Shown here: positions 9,938 to 18,432 of the stretch, piece by piece
How the letters are laid out: each line of letters starts with the position of its first letter
How positions within the stretch are numbered: the stretch's first letter is position 1
Source of the DNA: Streptomyces sp. B1I3
Lineage (GTDB): Bacteria > Actinomycetota > Actinomycetes > Streptomycetales > Streptomycetaceae
Assembly (NCBI RefSeq): GCF_030816615.1
Contig: NZ_JAUSYD010000001.1
Span: forward strand, 1,426,001 to 1,490,000
Direction: 5' to 3'
DNA: 64,000 nucleotides
Program-made: the position numbers and the translations under genes
Notes under the pieces: model-generated
Databases searched by the model: none
The model's input: only the letters and a program-made list of their open reading frames with translations
Told to the model about the DNA's origin: nothing

Positions 9938-9979
9938 GGGGTCTCCCCTGCTCGAGCGAAGCCGAGAGCGTGGGGAAGG
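9938..9979. repeat. Extragenic palindromic element upstream of the ABC operon
   Basis: Imperfect hairpin whose outer arms (CTCCCC against GGGGAAG) and inner arms (TGCTCG against CGAGAGCG) surround AGCGAAGC. From general knowledge, near-identical GGTCTCCCC...CGAGCGAAGCCGAGAG elements are scattered between genes in many Streptomyces chromosomes. It begins about 20 bases from the ATPase start codon, so it would lie in the operon's leader. Confidence 0.5.
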
Positions 9980-10051
9980 CCGGTGAGCGGGCAGGGCGCA
10001 GTGCCGGCGGTGCCGTACTGCTGACGGAACTGCTGGTCGGTGCTGCGGGGG

Positions 10052-10216
10052 GCGGTACTCGGTACGGGCTGTGCGCGGAGACTGCTGCGGGGGCGGTACT
10101 CGGTACGGGCTGTGCGCGGAGACTGCTGCGGGGGCGGTACTCGGTACGGGCTGTGCGCGGAGACTGCTGCGGGGGGCGGTACTCGGTGCGAACTGCTTAC
10201 GGAGACTGCTGCGGGG
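10052..10216. repeat. Tandem 41-bp repeat (three copies plus a degenerate fourth)
   Basis: Units starting GCGGTACTCGGTACGGGC begin at 10052, 10093, 10134 and 10176 (periods 41, 41, 42); the fourth has diverged (ACTCGGTGCGAACTGC). Each intact unit has a GTAC-TCG-GTAC near-dyad. The array fills the space between the ROK gene's 3' end and the ABC operon, where the operon promoter and any ROK operator should lie. The remaining bases of 9918-10246 show no gene. Confidence 0.85.
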
Positions 10217-10246
10217 CGCTTGCCGAACGGCGCACCGGCCCGGACG

Positions 10247-11437
10247 TCAGGCCGGCGAGAACAGGTGGTCGCTGATGAGTCTGGCCGCGCCGGTCACTCC
10301 GGCGACCGGCCCCAGCTCACCGAGGACGATGGGGAGGTTGCCCGTGGCCAGCGGGAGGGACTGCCGGTAGACCTGGGTGCGGATGCTGGCCAGCAGATTG
10401 TGGCCGAGCCCGGTCACTCCGCCGCCGATCACGACGAGCCCCGGGTTGAAGAAGCTGACGAGTCCCGCGATGACCTGTCCGACCCGGTTGCCGCCCTCGC
10501 GGATCAGGTCCAGGGCGGTGGGATCACCCGCCGCCGCGGCGGCCGCCACGTCGACGGCCGTGAGTCTTCCGGACGCGTCCAGCCGGGCCGCGAGCTCCAC
10601 CGACAGGCCGGCACGGGCCGCGTCCTCGGCGTCGCGGGCGAGCGCCGCCCCGCTGAAGTGGGCTTCCAGGCAGCCCCGGTTGCCGCAGGCGCAGGCGCGC
10701 CCGTCGGGTTCCACCTGGATGTGGCCGATGTCGCCCGCGCTGCCCGTCGTCCCGCGGTAGACCTCGCCGCCGACGACGATGCCGCAGCCGATGCCGGTAC
10801 CGATCTTGACGCAGAGGAAGTCGCCCACGGAACGGGCGACACCCGCGTGCTGCTCCCCCATCGCCATCAGGTTCACGTCGTTGTCGACCATGACGGGGCA
10901 GCCGAGTTCCTGGCTGAGTGCCTCCCGGACCGGGAAGCCGTCCCAGCCGGGCATGATCGGCGGTGCGACCGGGACGCCTTCGGGGAAGCGGACCGGCCCC
11001 GGTACGCCGATGCCGGCTCCGTCGAATCCCTCGGCGAGCCCGGAGACCCGGAGCTTGGCCGCCATGGCCAGCACCTGTTCGAAGATGGCGACGGGGCCCT
11101 CGCGTACGTCCATGGGGTGGTTGAGGTGTCCGAGAACCTCCAACTCGGCGTTGGTGACGGCCACGTCGACGGAGGTGGCGCCGATGTCGACGCCGAGGAA
11201 ACGCAGTTCGGGGGCGAGCCGGATGTTGTGCGAACGACGCCCGCCTCGGGAGGCCGCCAGGCCGTCGGCGACGACGAGCCCGGTCTCCAGGAGACGGTCC
11301 ACCTCGACGGCGAGCTTGGATCGCGAGAGGTCGACCTGGTCGCCCAGCTGCGCACGGGAGTTGGGTCCGTCGTCACGCAGGAGCCTCAGCAGTCGCGCCT
11401 GGTGTGTGTTCGCGGGTCGTGCCGTCATGCGTCTCAC
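10247..11437 (-). CDS. ROK family transcriptional regulator
   Basis: 396 aa. The first 70 residues form a MarR-like winged helix (RAQLGDQVDLSRSKLAVEVD), followed by the ROK sugar-kinase-like domain with DIGATSVDVAV, GTGIGCGIVV and a Cys-rich zinc motif (ACACGNRGCLEAHF). GTG at 11437 has GGAGGG 4-5 bases upstream and is preferred over ATG at 11428. It sits just upstream of and codirectional with the sugar ABC operon, so it is the probable sugar-responsive repressor of that operon and itself. Whether it keeps kinase activity cannot be told; the winged helix argues for a regulator. Confidence 0.93.
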   Translation of the reverse strand: MRRMTARPANTHQARLLRLLRDDGPNSRAQLGDQVDLSRSKLAVEVDRLLETGLVVADGLAASRGGRRSHNIRLAPELRFLGVDIGATSVDVAVTNAELEVLGHLNHPMDVREGPVAIFEQVLAMAAKLRVSGLAEGFDGAGIGVPGPVRFPEGVPVAPPIMPGWDGFPVREALSQELGCPVMVDNDVNLMAMGEQHAGVARSVGDFLCVKIGTGIGCGIVVGGEVYRGTTGSAGDIGHIQVEPDGRACACGNRGCLEAHFSGAALARDAEDAARAGLSVELAARLDASGRLTAVDVAAAAAAGDPTALDLIREGGNRVGQVIAGLVSFFNPGLVVIGGGVTGLGHNLLASIRTQVYRQSLPLATGNLPIVLGELGPVAGVTGAARLISDHLFSPA

Positions 11438-11597
11438 GCGTCCCTCCCCGCCACATCGGCCAGTCCGTCGGGCTTTCGAGGGGAACGTAGCAGCGGTTTA
11501 CCCGAGTGGGAAGAAGTTGCGCATGAATCCGATCCAACTTTCTCCACACTCAGGACAAAGATGCGCCCCGGCGGACACACAGGGAGGCGGGCACGGA

Positions 11598-11625
11598 GAA
11601 GGCCGGGGCGGCGGCCCCGGCCTTC
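11598..11625 (-). terminator. Terminator after the GntR regulator gene
   Basis: GAAGGCCGGGGC (11598-11609) pairs perfectly with 11614-11625 across a 4-base loop, 13 bases beyond the GntR-gene stop at 11638. Confidence 0.75.
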
Positions 11626-11637
11626 GTCACCGAGCGC

Positions 11638-12315
11638 TCAGTGTCCCTCGCGCTGGTGGTACGTCGTGCGCGTGTGCTCCGTGTGCGCCCGCATGACCTC
11701 GGTCGCGCGCTGTTCGTCACGGGAGGAGATCGCCTCGATCAGCGCGCGGTGCTCGATCCATGACTGGGTTCCGCGCTGCCGTGCCACCGGCGTGTAGTAC
11801 CAGCGGACCCGGCGGTCCACCTGCGCCGCCAGCTCGGACAGGACGACGTTGCCGGCCAGCTCCATGACCTTGGCGTGGAAGGCGGCGTTCGTGACGACCG
11901 CCAGGTCCACGTCGTCGGCGGCCACCGCACGCTCACCCTGGGAACAGAGCTCTTCGAGGGCCTCGATGCCCGCCCGGCCGGAATTCGCCGCGGCGAGCCG
12001 GGCGGCCTCCGCCTCCAGGAGCGTACGCACGGAGAGCAGTTGGTCCGCCTCCTCCTCGGTGGGCTCGTGGACGAAGGCACCCTGCGCGGGACGCAGATCG
12101 ACCCAACCCTCGGTGTTCAGCCGCTGGAGGGCCTCCCGCACCGGCTGGCGCGACACCCCGAGGTGGCCGGCCAGTTCGCTCTCCACGAGATGCCGGCCGG
12201 GGCCGAGCGCCCGCGTGGTGATCAGCTCGAGCAGCGCCTCGTAGACGCGCTCGCGCAGAGGACCGGGCCGCTCCAGCTTCGGCACCGTTCCTTGCGGCAG
12301 TCCTGCGGACAACAT
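11638..12315 (-). CDS. GntR/FadR-family transcriptional regulator (FCD domain)
   Basis: 225 aa. N-terminal GntR winged helix (LVESELAGHLGVSRQPVREA) and C-terminal all-helical FCD ligand/metal domain (TNAAFHAKVMELAGN, WIEHRALIEAI). I chose ATG at 12315, with a GGAGGGGGACC ribosome site, over the TTG at 12342, which falls inside the probable promoter. The promoter carries ACTGTAGAC between its -35 and -10; the same motif recurs in the divergent fabH/fdh intergenic region. Inference: an autoregulator that also controls the formate dehydrogenase operon, perhaps sensing a small carboxylate. Confidence 0.9.
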   Translation of the reverse strand: MLSAGLPQGTVPKLERPGPLRERVYEALLELITTRALGPGRHLVESELAGHLGVSRQPVREALQRLNTEGWVDLRPAQGAFVHEPTEEEADQLLSVRTLLEAEAARLAAANSGRAGIEALEELCSQGERAVAADDVDLAVVTNAAFHAKVMELAGNVVLSELAAQVDRRVRWYYTPVARQRGTQSWIEHRALIEAISSRDEQRATEVMRAHTEHTRTTYHQREGH

Positions 12316-12343
12316 CGCGGTCCCCCTCCGGGCGCCGGGCAAT

Positions 12344-12373
12344 TGCCTATCGTCTACAGTCTACCGAGCACAA
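12344..12373 (-). promoter_or_regulatory. Promoter and operator of the GntR regulator gene
   Basis: On the minus strand TTGTGC (12373-12368), an 18-base spacer and TAGGCA (12349-12344) fit a sigma-70-type promoter. The spacer holds TAGACTGTAGACGATAG; its ACTGTAGAC core (12352-12360) recurs upstream of the fdh operon. A regulator bound there would block polymerase. Confidence 0.55.
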
Positions 12374-12391
12374 TGCCCTGGCGGGGCATGC

Positions 12392-13342
12392 TCAGGGGAT
12401 ACGAATCACTTGACCGGCGTACGAGAGGTTCCCGCCGAAGCCGAAGAGCAGGGCGGGAGCGCCGCTCTCGACCTCACCCCGCTCGACCAGCTTGGACAGT
12501 GCCATGGGGATCGACGCGGCCGAGGTGTTGCCGGAGTCCACCACGTCCCGGGCGATGACCGCGTTGACCGCTCCGATCCTCCTGGCGACGGGTTCGATGA
12601 TCCGCAGGTTGGCCTGGTGCAACACGACGGCGGCGAGCTCCTCGGGAGTGACACCGGCCCGCTCGCAGACCGTGCGGGCGATGGGCGGCAACTGCGTCGT
12701 GGCCCAGCGGTAGACGGACTGCCCCTCCTGCGCGAAGCGCGGGGGGGTGCCCTCGATCCGCACGGCGTTGCCCATGCCGGGGACCGAGCCCCACAGGACG
12801 GGGCCGATCCCGGGCCGGCCGCCCGCGTCCGGGTCGGCGGTGACGACGGCGGCGCCCGCTCCGTCCCCCATCAGGACGCAGGTGGAGCGGTCGGTCCAGT
12901 CGACGATGTCGCCCATCTTGTCGGCGCCGATGACGAGGGCGCGGCTCGCGGCACCGGCCCGGATCGCGTGGTCGGCGGTGGCCAGCGCATGGGTGAAGCC
13001 GGAGCAGACGACGTTGATGTCCATCACGGCCGGCGAGCCCATGCCCAGGCGTGCGGCGACCCGGGCCGACATGCTCGGCGACCGGTCGATCGCCGTGGAC
13101 GTGGCGACGAGAACCAGATCGATGTCGGCGGGCTGCAGTCCGGCCGTCGCGAGCGCCTTGGCCGCCGCGTGCGCCGCCAGCTCGTCGACCGGCTCGTCGG
13201 GACCGCCCAAGTGCCGGGTCCTGATGCCGACACGACTGGTGATCCACTCGTCGCTGGTGTCGACCATGGCCGCCAGGTCGTGGTTGGTGAGGACCTTGGC
13301 GGGCTGGTAGTGGCCGAGCGCCACGACACGTGAGCCGGTCAT
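12392..13342 (-). CDS. fabH: 3-oxoacyl-ACP synthase III family protein (FabH-like)
   Basis: 316 aa, usual size for KAS III. The catalytic triad is intact: C113 (VVCSGFTH), H242 (LHQANLRI) and N272 (SGNTSAAS); GDGAGAAVV near 160 is also typical. It condenses an acyl-CoA starter with malonyl-ACP. No other fatty-acid synthase or polyketide gene is nearby, so it is probably a paralogue with a special acyl substrate. It is transcribed away from the formate dehydrogenase operon, sharing a 265-base divergent region. ATG at 13342 has GAGGGG about 9 bases upstream. The partner pathway is not clear from the window. Confidence 0.92.
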   Translation of the reverse strand: MTGSRVVALGHYQPAKVLTNHDLAAMVDTSDEWITSRVGIRTRHLGGPDEPVDELAAHAAAKALATAGLQPADIDLVLVATSTAIDRSPSMSARVAARLGMGSPAVMDINVVCSGFTHALATADHAIRAGAASRALVIGADKMGDIVDWTDRSTCVLMGDGAGAAVVTADPDAGGRPGIGPVLWGSVPGMGNAVRIEGTPPRFAQEGQSVYRWATTQLPPIARTVCERAGVTPEELAAVVLHQANLRIIEPVARRIGAVNAVIARDVVDSGNTSAASIPMALSKLVERGEVESGAPALLFGFGGNLSYAGQVIRIP

Positions 13343-13392
13343 GTACGGGTTCCCCTCGCTACGAATGGCAGGAGTTCACCAGTCTTGGTTGC

Positions 13393-13404
13393 TACCGATC
13401 GGTA
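13393..13404. promoter_or_regulatory. TetR-like palindrome in the fabH promoter region
   Basis: TACCGATCGGTA is a perfect 12-bp palindrome about 50 bases upstream of the FabH-like start codon. TACC/GGTA dyads are common TetR-family operators; no TetR gene lies in the window. Confidence 0.45.
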
Positions 13405-13532
13405 CAGAGGCATGTAACCCGACAGGAATCCGGCCCCAGCCTTGGAGCGTCTCGAACAGCCCCGCGGGAACTTCTGGCGAGACTCCGGGAACGACGCGAG
13501 AAGGGCACCCGCTGTCACGAGTATTGACCCGC

Positions 13533-13560
13533 TTCGAAGGCATACTGTAGACAATATTCT
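13533..13560 (+). promoter_or_regulatory. Probable fdh operon promoter with GntR-type operator
   Basis: TTCGAA (13533-13538), a 16-base spacer and TATTCT (13555-13560) form a weak promoter. ACTGTAGAC at 13544-13552 lies in the spacer and includes the dyad TGTAGACA, matching the motif in the GntR-gene promoter in 12 of 14 positions when extended. A common regulator for both promoters is the simplest reading. Confidence 0.5.
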
Positions 13561-13607
13561 GTCGACTTGACACCCTCGCTCGGTCCTCTCACCGAACGGA
13601 GAGCCCT

Positions 13608-14600
13608 GTGAAAGTCGCAGTTGTCGGCGCCGGTGCCATCGGTGCCTATGTCGGGGCCGCGCTGCACCGCGCCGGCGCCGAGGTCCACCTCATCGCCCGG
13701 GGTCCGCACCTGGCGGCCATGCGCCGCGACGGCGTGCGTGTGCTCAGCCCGCGCGGCGACTTCACCGCCCGGCCCGCCGCCACCGACGACCCGTCGGACG
13801 TCGGGCCCGTCGACTACGTCTTCCTCGGCCTCAAGGCCAACTCGTACGCACGCTCGGGCCCTCTGGTCCATCCGCTGATGCACGAGCGCACCGCCGTGGT
13901 CGCGGCACAGAACGGCATCCCCTGGTGGTACTTCCACGGCCTGCCCGGGCCCTACACCGGGCGCCGCCTCGACAGCGTCGACCCGGCGGGCTCGGTGAGC
14001 GCCACCCTGCCGCCGGAACGCGCCATCGGCTGCGTCGTCTACGCCGCCACGGAGATCGAGGCACCCGGCGTCGTACGCCACCTCGAAGGCACCCGGTTCT
14101 CCATCGGCGAGCCGGACCGCTCGGTGTCCACCCGCTGCCTGGACTTCAGCGAGGCCATGGTCGCGGGCGGGCTCAAGTGCCCCGTCGAACCCGACCTGCG
14201 CGACGACATCTGGATCAAGCTGCTCGGCAACATCTCCTTCAACCCGATCAGCGCGCTGGCCCGGGCCACCATGGGCCAGATCTGCCGCCACCCGGACACC
14301 CGCGCACTCGTGGAGTCGATGATGCGCGAGACCCTCACGGTGGCGGCCGCCGTCGGCTGCCACCCGCAGATCTCCGTGGAGCGGCGCATCGCGGGCGCGG
14401 AGCGCGTCGGTGACCACAAGACCTCGACCCTCCAGGACCTGGAGAAGGGCAAGCCCCTCGAACTCGACGTGCTGCTCGCGGCCGTCGTCGAGCTGGCCAC
14501 GCTGGCCGAAACACCCGTCCCGACGCTGCGCGCCGTGCACGCACTCGCCGATCTCCTCGCCACCACCTCATCCTCGGCCCCAGCAGGGAGCGCGCCATGA
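13608..14600 (+). CDS. 2-dehydropantoate 2-reductase family (PanE-like)
   Basis: 330 aa with N-terminal dinucleotide motif GAGAIGAYVGAAL (residues 7-19) and C-terminal ApbA/PanE helices (DDIWIKLLGNISFNPISAL). It reduces a 2-keto acid, classically ketopantoate, with NAD(P)H. GTG start at 13608 after a GGAGAG-like site. It is the first gene of the formate dehydrogenase operon and its stop overlaps the next ATG (ATGA, 14597-14600). No pantothenate genes are near, so the substrate may be another 2-oxo acid; formate-derived NADH could drive it (inference). Confidence 0.88.
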   Translation: MKVAVVGAGAIGAYVGAALHRAGAEVHLIARGPHLAAMRRDGVRVLSPRGDFTARPAATDDPSDVGPVDYVFLGLKANSYARSGPLVHPLMHERTAVVAAQNGIPWWYFHGLPGPYTGRRLDSVDPAGSVSATLPPERAIGCVVYAATEIEAPGVVRHLEGTRFSIGEPDRSVSTRCLDFSEAMVAGGLKCPVEPDLRDDIWIKLLGNISFNPISALARATMGQICRHPDTRALVESMMRETLTVAAAVGCHPQISVERRIAGAERVGDHKTSTLQDLEKGKPLELDVLLAAVVELATLAETPVPTLRAVHALADLLATTSSSAPAGSAP

Positions 14601-16552
14601 ACAGCGACCGCACGGGCGGCCCGAACCGCAAGGGCCGCCGCCCCAAGACGTACGAACGCCTCACCCACCCCCTCGTCCGGGGAAGCGACGGCGTGCTGCG
14701 CCGCGCGAGCTGGGAGGAGGCACTGGACCGGGCCGCTGCCGGGTTCCGGCGGACCCGGGACGCATACGGTCCCGACGCCTTCGCGATGCTGTCCTGCGCC
14801 CGTGCCACCAACGAGATGAACTACGTGGCACAGAAGTTCACCCGCGTCGTCATGGGCACCAACAACGTCGACTCCTGCAACCGCACCTGCCACGCACCCA
14901 GCGTCGCCGGCCTCTCCGCCGCCTTCGGTTCCGGCGGCGGAACCTCCTCGTACGAGGAGGTCGAGCACACCGACCTGATCGTGATGTGGGGATCCAACGC
15001 CCGCCTCGCGCACCCGATCTTCTTCCAGCACGTGCTGAAGGGCATCCGCAACGGGGCCCGGATGCACGCCGTCGACCCGCGTCGCACCTCGACCGCCGAG
15101 TGGGCGGAGAGCTGGCTCGGCCTCGATGTCGGCACCGACATCCCGCTGGCCCACGCCATCGGCCGCGAGATCATCCACGCGGGCCTGGTCAACCAGGCGT
15201 TCGTGCGGCGCGCGACCACCGGGTACGAGGAGTACGCCGCGCTCGTCGAGCCCTGGACCCTCACCGCCACCGAGAAGGTGACCGGCGTGCCGGCCCGGGC
15301 GATCCGGGAGCTCGCCCACGCCTACGCCACGGCCGAACGGGCCCAGCTGTGCTGGACGCTGGGCATCACCGAACACCACAACGGAATCGACAACGTCCGG
15401 GCGCTGATCAACCTCTCCCTGCTCACCGGACACGTCGGCCGGTACGGCTCCGGCGTCCAGCCCCTGCGCGGGCAGAACAACGTGCAGGGAGGTGGCGACA
15501 TGGGCGCCATCCCCAACAAGCTGCCCGGCTTCCAGGACATCCTCGACACGCCGTCGCGGCAGAAGTTCGAGCGTTCCTGGGACGCGGTCATCCAGCCCCG
15601 GTACGGCAAGACGCTGACCGAGATGTTCGAGGCGATGGAGACGGGCGAACTGCGCGCCGTCTACTGCATCGGGGAGAATCCGGCACAGTCGGAGGCCGAC
15701 AGCGACCAGGCGATACGCCGGCTGACGTCCCTCGACCACCTCGTGGTGCAGGACATCTTCCTGACGAGGACCGCCGGGCTGGCCGACGTCGTCCTGCCCG
15801 CCACGGCCGCCTGGGCGGAGACGGACGGCACGACGACCAACAGCGAACGGCGGGTGCAGCGGGTACGGGCCGCACTCGTGCCGCCCGGCGAGGCCCGCGA
15901 GGACATCGACATCATCTGCGCCATGGCCGGGCGCCTGGGCCACGCATGGAAGTTCGAGGGCGCCGAGGCCGTGTGGAACGAGCTGCGCTCCCTGTCCCCC
16001 GACCACTTCGGGATGACGTACGAGCGGCTGGCCGAGCACCAGGGGCTGCAGTGGCCCTGTCCCGATACCGAGGAGCTGCCGTCCAGCTTCCTGCACGCCC
16101 GGCTCTGGGAGACCGATCCGGTGCGGCGCGGTCCGGCCGCGCCCTTCGGCCTGGTGCGGCACGACCCGCCGGTCGACCTCACCGACGAGTCCTACCCGCT
16201 GCGCCTCACGACCGGGCGGCGACTGGACTCGTACAACACAGGTGTCCAGAGCGGAAGTTACGCCTCCCCGTTGCGCCGGGGCGAGTACATCGAGCTCTGC
16301 CCCGAGGACGCGGAGTCGTACGGCGTCTCCGTGGGTGAGGAGGTGCGGGTGTCCTCCCGGCGCGGCAGTGTCACCGCGCCCGTCTGGATCGATCCGGGGC
16401 TGCGGCCTGGCCTGGCCTTCATGACGATGCACTTCCCGGACGAGGTCGACACCAACCAGCTGACCATCGAGGCGAACTGCCCGATCGCCGGTACCGCCGA
16501 GTTCAAGGCCTCCGCCGTACGGATAGAGAAGCTGGTGCCCGCATGGACCTGA
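14597..16552 (+). CDS. Formate dehydrogenase catalytic half (molybdopterin domain; alpha subunit lacking its N-terminal Fe-S part)
   Basis: 651 aa. It begins directly in the molybdopterin-oxidoreductase body (KTYERLTHPLVR) with no N-terminal 4Fe-4S motif. The active-site region VDSCNRTCHAPSVAGL (C94, C98, H99) aligns with the FdhF motif whose selenocysteine corresponds to C98, so this is a Cys-type formate dehydrogenase. The C-terminal molydop-binding domain is present (TTGRRLDSYNTG, TMHFPDEVDTNQLT). The missing N-terminal segment is encoded by the gene at 18429-19289; together they make 937 residues, close to an intact FdsA. Expected reaction: formate to CO2, with electrons passed through Fe-S clusters and FMN to NAD. 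Confidence 0.92.
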   Translation: MNSDRTGGPNRKGRRPKTYERLTHPLVRGSDGVLRRASWEEALDRAAAGFRRTRDAYGPDAFAMLSCARATNEMNYVAQKFTRVVMGTNNVDSCNRTCHAPSVAGLSAAFGSGGGTSSYEEVEHTDLIVMWGSNARLAHPIFFQHVLKGIRNGARMHAVDPRRTSTAEWAESWLGLDVGTDIPLAHAIGREIIHAGLVNQAFVRRATTGYEEYAALVEPWTLTATEKVTGVPARAIRELAHAYATAERAQLCWTLGITEHHNGIDNVRALINLSLLTGHVGRYGSGVQPLRGQNNVQGGGDMGAIPNKLPGFQDILDTPSRQKFERSWDAVIQPRYGKTLTEMFEAMETGELRAVYCIGENPAQSEADSDQAIRRLTSLDHLVVQDIFLTRTAGLADVVLPATAAWAETDGTTTNSERRVQRVRAALVPPGEAREDIDIICAMAGRLGHAWKFEGAEAVWNELRSLSPDHFGMTYERLAEHQGLQWPCPDTEELPSSFLHARLWETDPVRRGPAAPFGLVRHDPPVDLTDESYPLRLTTGRRLDSYNTGVQSGSYASPLRRGEYIELCPEDAESYGVSVGEEVRVSSRRGSVTAPVWIDPGLRPGLAFMTMHFPDEVDTNQLTIEANCPIAGTAEFKASAVRIEKLVPAWT

Positions 16553-18432
16553 GATTCACCGACGCCGCACCCGACGCGGCCGAACGGGCCGCCGTGGACG
16601 ACCTGCTGGGTCCACCGCCGTCCGGCTGGGAGGGCGGAACCGGACGCAGCGACGCGGACCTGCGCTGGGCGAGGGGTGGCGCCTCGGCTGCCAAGGACCG
16701 CCGCGACCAGTTGCTCCCCGCCCTGCACGCGGTCAACGACCGGGTGGGCTGGATCAGTGAGGGCGCGCTCAACTACATCTGCCGCCGGCTCACGGTGGCC
16801 CCGGCCGAGGCGTACGGCGTCGCGACGTTCTACGCGATGTTCTCCGTGCGGCCCCGCCCCGCGAAGGTGCTGCACGTCTGCACGGACCTGGCCTGCGCCG
16901 CCCGGGGTTCGGCAGCCCTGCGCGCCGAGCTGACGGACCGCATGGGATCGCCGGGCTCCCCGGCCGACGGCACGGTCTGGCAGGAGAGCCCCTGCCTGGG
17001 CCTGTGCGAACGCGCCCCGGCCGCACTGCTGCTACGGGCCGGCCAGGACCCGGCGCGGGACGGCCAGGACCCGGCGCCGGCCGGAGCGGACGGCTCCCGT
17101 CGCGCCGCGGTCGTCGCCCCCGCCACCGCGGCCGCCCTCGTCACCGCCGCCCGCGCCCCGGAGAAAGCCCCCCAGGAGCCTCCCGCCACCGCAGCCGTCC
17201 CCCAGGCCGGCGATCCCGCCCTCGTCCTCCTCAGGCGCATCGGCGTCGTGGACCCCGCCTCCCTGGACGACTACCGCGCACGCGGCGGCTACGCGGCCCT
17301 GCGCCGCGCCTTCGCGCTGGGCCCGTCGGGCGTCGTCCGCGAGGTCCTGGACGCCGGCCTGGTCGGCCGGGGCGGCGCCGCCTTCCCCACCGGACGCAAG
17401 TGGCAGGCCACGGCCCAGCAGGCCGACGGCCCCCACTACCTGGTCTGCAACGCCGACGAGAGCGAACCGGGCACCTTCAAGGACCGGGTGCTGATGGAGG
17501 GCGACCCGTACGCCCTGGTCGAGGCCATGACGATCGCCGGGTTCGCGATCGGCGCCCACCACGGGTACGTCTATCTGCGCGGCGAGTATCCCCGCGCGTA
17601 CGAGTGTCTGAGTCACGCCGTGGCGAGCGCCCGCACCCGGGGGCTGCTGGGTCCCGATGTCCTCGGGCAGGGGTACGCCTTCGACATCGAGATCCGGCGC
17701 GGCGCGGGTGCGTACATCTGCGGCGAGGAGACCGCGATCTTCAACTCGATCGAAGGGCAGCGCGGCGAGCCGCGCTCCAAGCCGCCCTTCCCGGTGGAGA
17801 AGGGCCTCTTCGGGAAGCCGACCGCGGTGAACAACGTGGAGACCCTCGTCAACGTGCTGCCGATCCTCGAGCACGGAGCCGCCGCGTACGCCGCGACCGG
17901 CACGGGGACGTCCACCGGCACCAAACTGTTCTGCGTCTCCGGGCAGGTGGACCGCCCCGGCGTCTACGAACTGCCGTTCGGCGCGAGCCTGCGGGAGCTC
18001 CTCGTCCTCGCCGGGCCTCCTGAACGCCTGCGGGCGGTCCTCCTGGGCGGCGCCGCGGGCGGCTTCGTACGCCCTGACGAACTGGACGTCCCGCTCACCT
18101 TCGAGGGCACCCGCGCGGCCGGGACGACGCTGGGGTCCGGGGTGGTCCTGGTCCTGGACGAGTCGGTGGAACTCCCCCGTGTCCTGCTGCGCATCGCGGA
18201 GTTCTTCCGCGACGAGTCGTGCGGCCAGTGCGTGCCCTGCCGGGTGGGGACGGTCCGCCAGGAGGAGGCGCTCCACCGGATCGTGGACCGCACGGGCGCC
18301 GGGGCCGCCGACGACATCGCGCTGATGAGAGAGGTGGGGCAGGCCATGCGGGACGCCTCGATCTGCGGTCTGGGACAGACCGCCTGGAACGCCGTGGAGT
18401 CCGCCATCGACCGTCTGGGGGTCTACAAGTGA
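16543..18432 (+). CDS. NuoE-NuoF fusion (formate dehydrogenase NADH-forming subunit)
   Basis: 629 aa. The N-terminal thioredoxin-like [2Fe-2S] domain resembles NuoE/FdsG, with C113, C118, C151 and C155. A Pro/Ala-rich linker (about 160-215) joins it to a NuoF/FdsB domain holding GRGGAAFPTG, CNADESEPGTFKDR and the 4Fe-4S motif ESCGQCVPCR near 560. It carries FMN and the NAD site, completing a soluble NAD-dependent FDH. The ATG lies inside the end of the previous gene (10-base overlap) and its stop overlaps the next GTG. Fusion of these two normally separate subunits is a notable feature. Confidence 0.92.
   Translation: MDLRFTDAAPDAAERAAVDDLLGPPPSGWEGGTGRSDADLRWARGGASAAKDRRDQLLPALHAVNDRVGWISEGALNYICRRLTVAPAEAYGVATFYAMFSVRPRPAKVLHVCTDLACAARGSAALRAELTDRMGSPGSPADGTVWQESPCLGLCERAPAALLLRAGQDPARDGQDPAPAGADGSRRAAVVAPATAAALVTAARAPEKAPQEPPATAAVPQAGDPALVLLRRIGVVDPASLDDYRARGGYAALRRAFALGPSGVVREVLDAGLVGRGGAAFPTGRKWQATAQQADGPHYLVCNADESEPGTFKDRVLMEGDPYALVEAMTIAGFAIGAHHGYVYLRGEYPRAYECLSHAVASARTRGLLGPDVLGQGYAFDIEIRRGAGAYICGEETAIFNSIEGQRGEPRSKPPFPVEKGLFGKPTAVNNVETLVNVLPILEHGAAAYAATGTGTSTGTKLFCVSGQVDRPGVYELPFGASLRELLVLAGPPERLRAVLLGGAAGGFVRPDELDVPLTFEGTRAAGTTLGSGVVLVLDESVELPRVLLRIAEFFRDESCGQCVPCRVGTVRQEEALHRIVDRTGAGAADDIALMREVGQAMRDASICGLGQTAWNAVESAIDRLGVYK

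Noticed and set aside
10052..10216. CRISPR array
   Set aside because: Units are contiguous without spacers and no cas genes exist in the window.
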